DNA of 64,000 nucleotides from Liolophura sinensis (Eukaryota; Mollusca; Polyplacophora; Chitonida; Chitonidae): assembly GCF_032854445.1 (NCBI RefSeq), contig NC_088307.1, positions 28,002,547 to 28,066,546 on the forward strand, read 5' to 3'. The translations under genes and the position numbers were made by a program. Shown in pieces: positions 60,541-64,000 of this stretch. The first letter of the stretch is position 1, and each line of letters starts with the position of its first letter. The notes under the pieces are model-generated. The model did no database searches. It was not told where the DNA came from and was given only the letters and a program-made list of their open reading frames with translations.

Positions 60541-60544
60541 TATG

Positions 60545-60680
60545 CGTTTACATGAACAGTCGGAATAAAACGCTGGATGAGGTAAACTGACAATGAGGCC
60601 GTGTTTTTCACCTGTTACGTGTGACCATTTCCCAACTACTACACTGACATCTTTTTTCTGGTTTTGCTCTCGATGAAGTA
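60545..60680 (-). repeat. Dispersed repeat family A fragment
   Basis: AACAGTCGGAATAAAACGCT, TTTCACCTGTTACGTGTGAC and CCATTTCCCAACTACTACAC, inverted relative to the copy at 57 kb. A similar fragment lies at 62455-62535. Confidence 0.6.
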
Positions 60681-60782
60681 GTCCTTTATATTAGATCCGT
60701 TCTCGGGAAAGTGTGGTTACTCCGTTTTATCAGCTGTATAAGGAGGTATTATCGATCTCTACCACTATTTTGAGCTTTGTAG

Positions 60783-61144
60783 TTAAAGGAGAAGAAAACT
60801 CAAAAACATGACAGTCGTTAAACCTGCCGGCTTGTTCGTGTAAACTCGGAACCTGCGTGTCGAGCGGAAAACGAACTGTACTGTTCGCTACCTTCTCGGA
60901 AGAAGAGTTCTACCGGGAATGTACGAACAGCTAACTACGAACAGCAATTCTCCTCCTAACACAGAAGACTTCAGGGCTAGTTCTTAGGCAACATGGAGTC
61001 GCCCACAGCGGATTTTGGCGCTGACTTCATTTATAATTTATCAACTTGAGGTACATATTAGATTTTTTATGGCATGCACCTGCGAGGAAATACATACTCT
61101 TTTCCATGCTATTTGATTGATATTTAAATTGTCTTCTCCTTTAA
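60783..61144. mobile_element. MITE candidate flanked by TTAA
   Basis: TTAAAGGAGAAG at the left end and its reverse complement CTTCTCCTTTAA at the right end give a short perfect inverted repeat over 362 bp of non-coding DNA. TTAA at both ends would suit a piggyBac-type target site. The inverted repeat is short, so the assignment is tentative. Confidence 0.5.
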
Positions 61145-64000
61145 GTAAAAAGCATCTGGCTCATGTCATTTACAAGATAACATAGAGAAGAAACAGCTGC
61201 TTTGAGTTTGATTCGTAAAATTAGAGCGACAACATCAACTGTTCTATGTTTAGATTGGAGCCAGATAAACTTTCAACAAAATTAGTCCAATGACTACAAC
61301 ACGAAAAGTCAGTGTGATAACTGACACCTGTTAAGACAAAACCGGTAAGCATCGCGGTCAAGGCAAGGTGATAATTCCGTTAATAGTGTTTAGCCGTTCA
61401 GATTATTAGAGCCAAGAACATGATGCCGTTTGGTTGAAGGGGTAACAGATTCGGGTTGTTTTCCGTTCAGTCAGCTGTAGTTGTATACCAATTACGAGAC
61501 CTCAGCATATTATTTAACGCCTTAATTACACGTCCGTCGAATGACCGGACGCATCATAGGGACGGGGTCCAAGGGCATGAGTTCGATCCCATAAACCGGT
61601 TCGTCTGCATGTGCCACTCTTCCACTTGTCAGCATTTCCTGCATTCTTTCATTTACGCTTATCCTTCATCTTTTTTGATGCAAAGCAAAAAAATATTTCT
61701 CATTTGCATTGCAGTTGCATATTTTTTTTTTCTTAAAAACGACATGCACACAATTAAACATAAACGAGATCGAATTTATTACCCCTTCACCCATCCCTCA
61801 AAGCCCACCCTGCCACTTTGATTTTTGGCGCACGCATTGATGTAGGCAAAGCTTCCGATAAATCAGTAATTAAACTACACATTCTAAACCAATTAACATC
61901 GAGGAAACGAAATTAACGCTAGGGGCTCCGGAAAGGCGGGCTGTTAATTGTTCGATCAAAGTTATTTTCAGTCTGGGTTCAACTTCTTTGTTTGTCAGAT
62001 AGAACTTCTATGAACAAGCTTAAAGATTGACAAAGGAAACCGCGGGAAATTGATGATTTCAACTGACCCTGGCGATAAACAACCCATTTGTAGCTTCAAC
62101 AGTGTACATTATAAAGTCAAACTGATTTCTGTAGAATCTGTTGGCATTTTCACCTAAGTTATGTTTTCGTTTTCAAATGCGGGCTTTTTATCTGCTCAAA
62201 ATCTGTTAAATGTCAGTAATATCTATCATGGGTTCTCGGTTTGTCCCAGAGGCCTGGTGTCTTTTTGGCTTTTTATCTTATTATTATTTATAAAATGTGC
62301 CGACAAAACTTTGACCATTTTTTACCACTGATCGACCAACAAATTACTATTAACATTACTGCGATATTTGATCTTATCCACATAATCCGTAGAGCCTGTG
62401 AACGTATAAATTGTTTATTAGAATAAAACCCCAACAGATGCAAAATGTCAAGAGGCTGGATTTTTTGAGTTACGTGTGATCAGTTCCCAACTATATTACG
62501 TTGTCGTTACTGATCTGGCTTTGCTGTCCCTGCTGTAGTTTATTGCACTGCATAATACCAAAAGCTCGTGTGTTACCAGATAGGAAATGTGATTCATTTC
62601 TGTTCCTTTTTCTCACTTCTACTTGCTATTTTACATCGTGGATTCATATGTATGAGTGTCCATATACCATTCTATCCGTATTTATCCGTATGCGTTTACT
62701 CTTGCGGACATGGCCTTAAGTATTCGCTGTTCGACCCAAAAGAGTTGTATTGCCAACATTTCTTGATATTCCTGTCGTTTTAAGTGTTTTAAAGAAAGTA
62801 TATATAAACCGTTGTATTAATGCAGATAAAAATCCGTTGGTGTCAGACATATGCGTTTGCTATCCAACATTCATTTTTCATCAATAAAATTGTGTTGCCA
62901 ACTCTTCTTGTCTTTCCAATAGTTTATATTGCTTTTACTGAAGTATTATAAACCGTAGCCCATTTTTATTGTCCCTTGCCACAGTACAACTGCAATATTG
63001 CGTAAGGGCGTTAAACAATAATCATTCATCGTTGCCGCTGCTTACATTTAAAGCTTCATTGCGAGTCATCGGATGAAAGTTCCTTTGTTTCAGCACCGAC
63101 AAACATACTTACTCCAAAAATGTCCAAATAGTGTATGCAGGCCATTCGCTTAACCAGGGATCAACAAATACATTTGCATTTTGAAATTTGCTTATGTGTG
63201 AGGTGTGTGTTATACCAATTATTACATGACGACTGTGTCACTGGTTCATGTAAACGATGACTTAATGTTGTGAAGAGTAAGATAATTTACTTTGTTTAAT
63301 CCAAATTGTGTCACTCAACCCTCTGAAAGCTTTGTTAACGTAATTTACATAACTGAACTGAATGACGCAAGCTTTCTACGACCTCATTACACGGGGCAAC
63401 ATTGTTCTCTTGGAAACAATCGAAACCTCTGATAGATGGAATAAATTTGTTCAAGAATTGGCTGCTGTGGCTAATTTGCATGGTATGACTTCTAAACGGG
63501 TGCGTTCAATAGCCAAGGCGAGATGACACGCCTGATACGATTTAAACAAAACATAATTCATTGGCTTGAAATTGGAGATTTGATATTGTTTAGTTCTGCT
63601 ATGATATATGACACATCTACCTGACATCGTAAAAAAGTGATGTGGACTGAGAGGAAGCCAGATTGAGGTGACCATGTGAGTAAGCAGCGTACCACAAACT
63701 TACTACTTACTCATAGACAATAAGATTTTAAACTGATTAATATCTGTGTCGGACCTCGATATGGAAGTGTAAAGGCCTGTCCAGGCCTCATTACTTCCGC
63801 CTTGTTTTTGTGATCCTCATGTCATAGCTGATGTGAAATCTCGGAGTTTGTTTTGCCGTTCATGACTAGCTACGTAAAGTTATTTCCTCAGATTTGACAG
63901 TATAACATTGTCGTCAAGCATTGCAAATATTGATGTGACAAACCCATGAGTAAAAATACTCGAGTGCGGATTCCCTAAACCTTGCTCCCGACACGACGAG
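61145..64000. other. Non-coding stretch, nothing firmly recognised
   Basis: A tRNA-B-box-like GAGTTCGATCCCATAA occurs near 61579, but no cloverleaf can be formed around it. A family A fragment lies at 62455-62535. The frame at 61456-61821 has no known domain. Confidence 0.4.

Noticed and set aside
61560-61600. Possible tRNA gene (B-box-like GAGTTCGATCCCATAA)
   Set aside because: No matching acceptor, D and anticodon stems can be formed around it; at most a decayed tRNA-derived repeat.

Overview
This is a eukaryotic, gene-poor and repeat-rich window. It has no densely packed ORFs, clear GT-AG introns, at least 17 copies or fragments of a tRNA-derived SINE whose 3' end reads TTCTTGAGTACGGCGTAAAA followed by a (AAAT)n tail, MITE-like foldbacks and more than a dozen mini- and microsatellites. 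That SINE is, from memory, characteristic of molluscan genomes. I therefore read the window as nuclear DNA of a mollusc (inference; the species is not determinable here). A 200-N assembly gap lies at 42049-42248.

One gene is well supported. A seven-exon gene on the + strand (17521-24755) has every splice phase consistent. It encodes a 181-residue secreted protein: a short signal peptide, one six-cysteine Kazal domain, a linker carrying a KR dibasic site, and one Ly6/uPAR (three-finger) domain ending in C-x4-C-N, with a proline-rich tail and no GPI signal. Its introns carry a 581-bp near-perfect foldback, a 467-bp MITE with 103-bp inverted repeats, two SINEs (one with a 13-bp target duplication) and a 40-bp tandem array.

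Two further gene candidates are weaker. At 40393-43997 (+), phase-1 exons around the assembly gap can be joined into a 131-residue prohormone-like precursor: signal peptide, acidic spacer, RR and KK sites, and a 34-residue peptide ending MPSLRF-Gly-stop, which resembles an NPY/NPF-type RFamide. Its last exon is ambiguous. At 58484-60166 (+) there is a TATA box, a likely non-coding first exon with a good donor, and further on an exon with a signal-peptide-like N-terminus and a clean donor.

The rest is non-coding. From left to right: an ATTC microsatellite (1-300); largely featureless DNA to 11.9 kb; a 105-bp tandem array; G-rich tracts near 15.5 and 16.6 kb; the Kazal-Ly6 gene (17.5-24.8 kb); small repeats; a pair of adjacent minisatellites (29.8-31.2 kb); a Tc1/mariner relic (32.4-33.6 kb); SINEs; the prohormone-like locus (40.4-44 kb); a belt of minisatellites (45-51.3 kb, with 13-bp and 12-bp arrays); a compact cluster of CRE palindromes (50.5-50.7 kb); a 42-bp array (57.3-57.6 kb); and a final section with the promoter candidate and a TTAA-flanked MITE.

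One structural theme stands out. Four minisatellites (42, 53, 74 and 81 bp units) appear to be local amplifications of different segments of one long dispersed repeat that occurs many times in the window.
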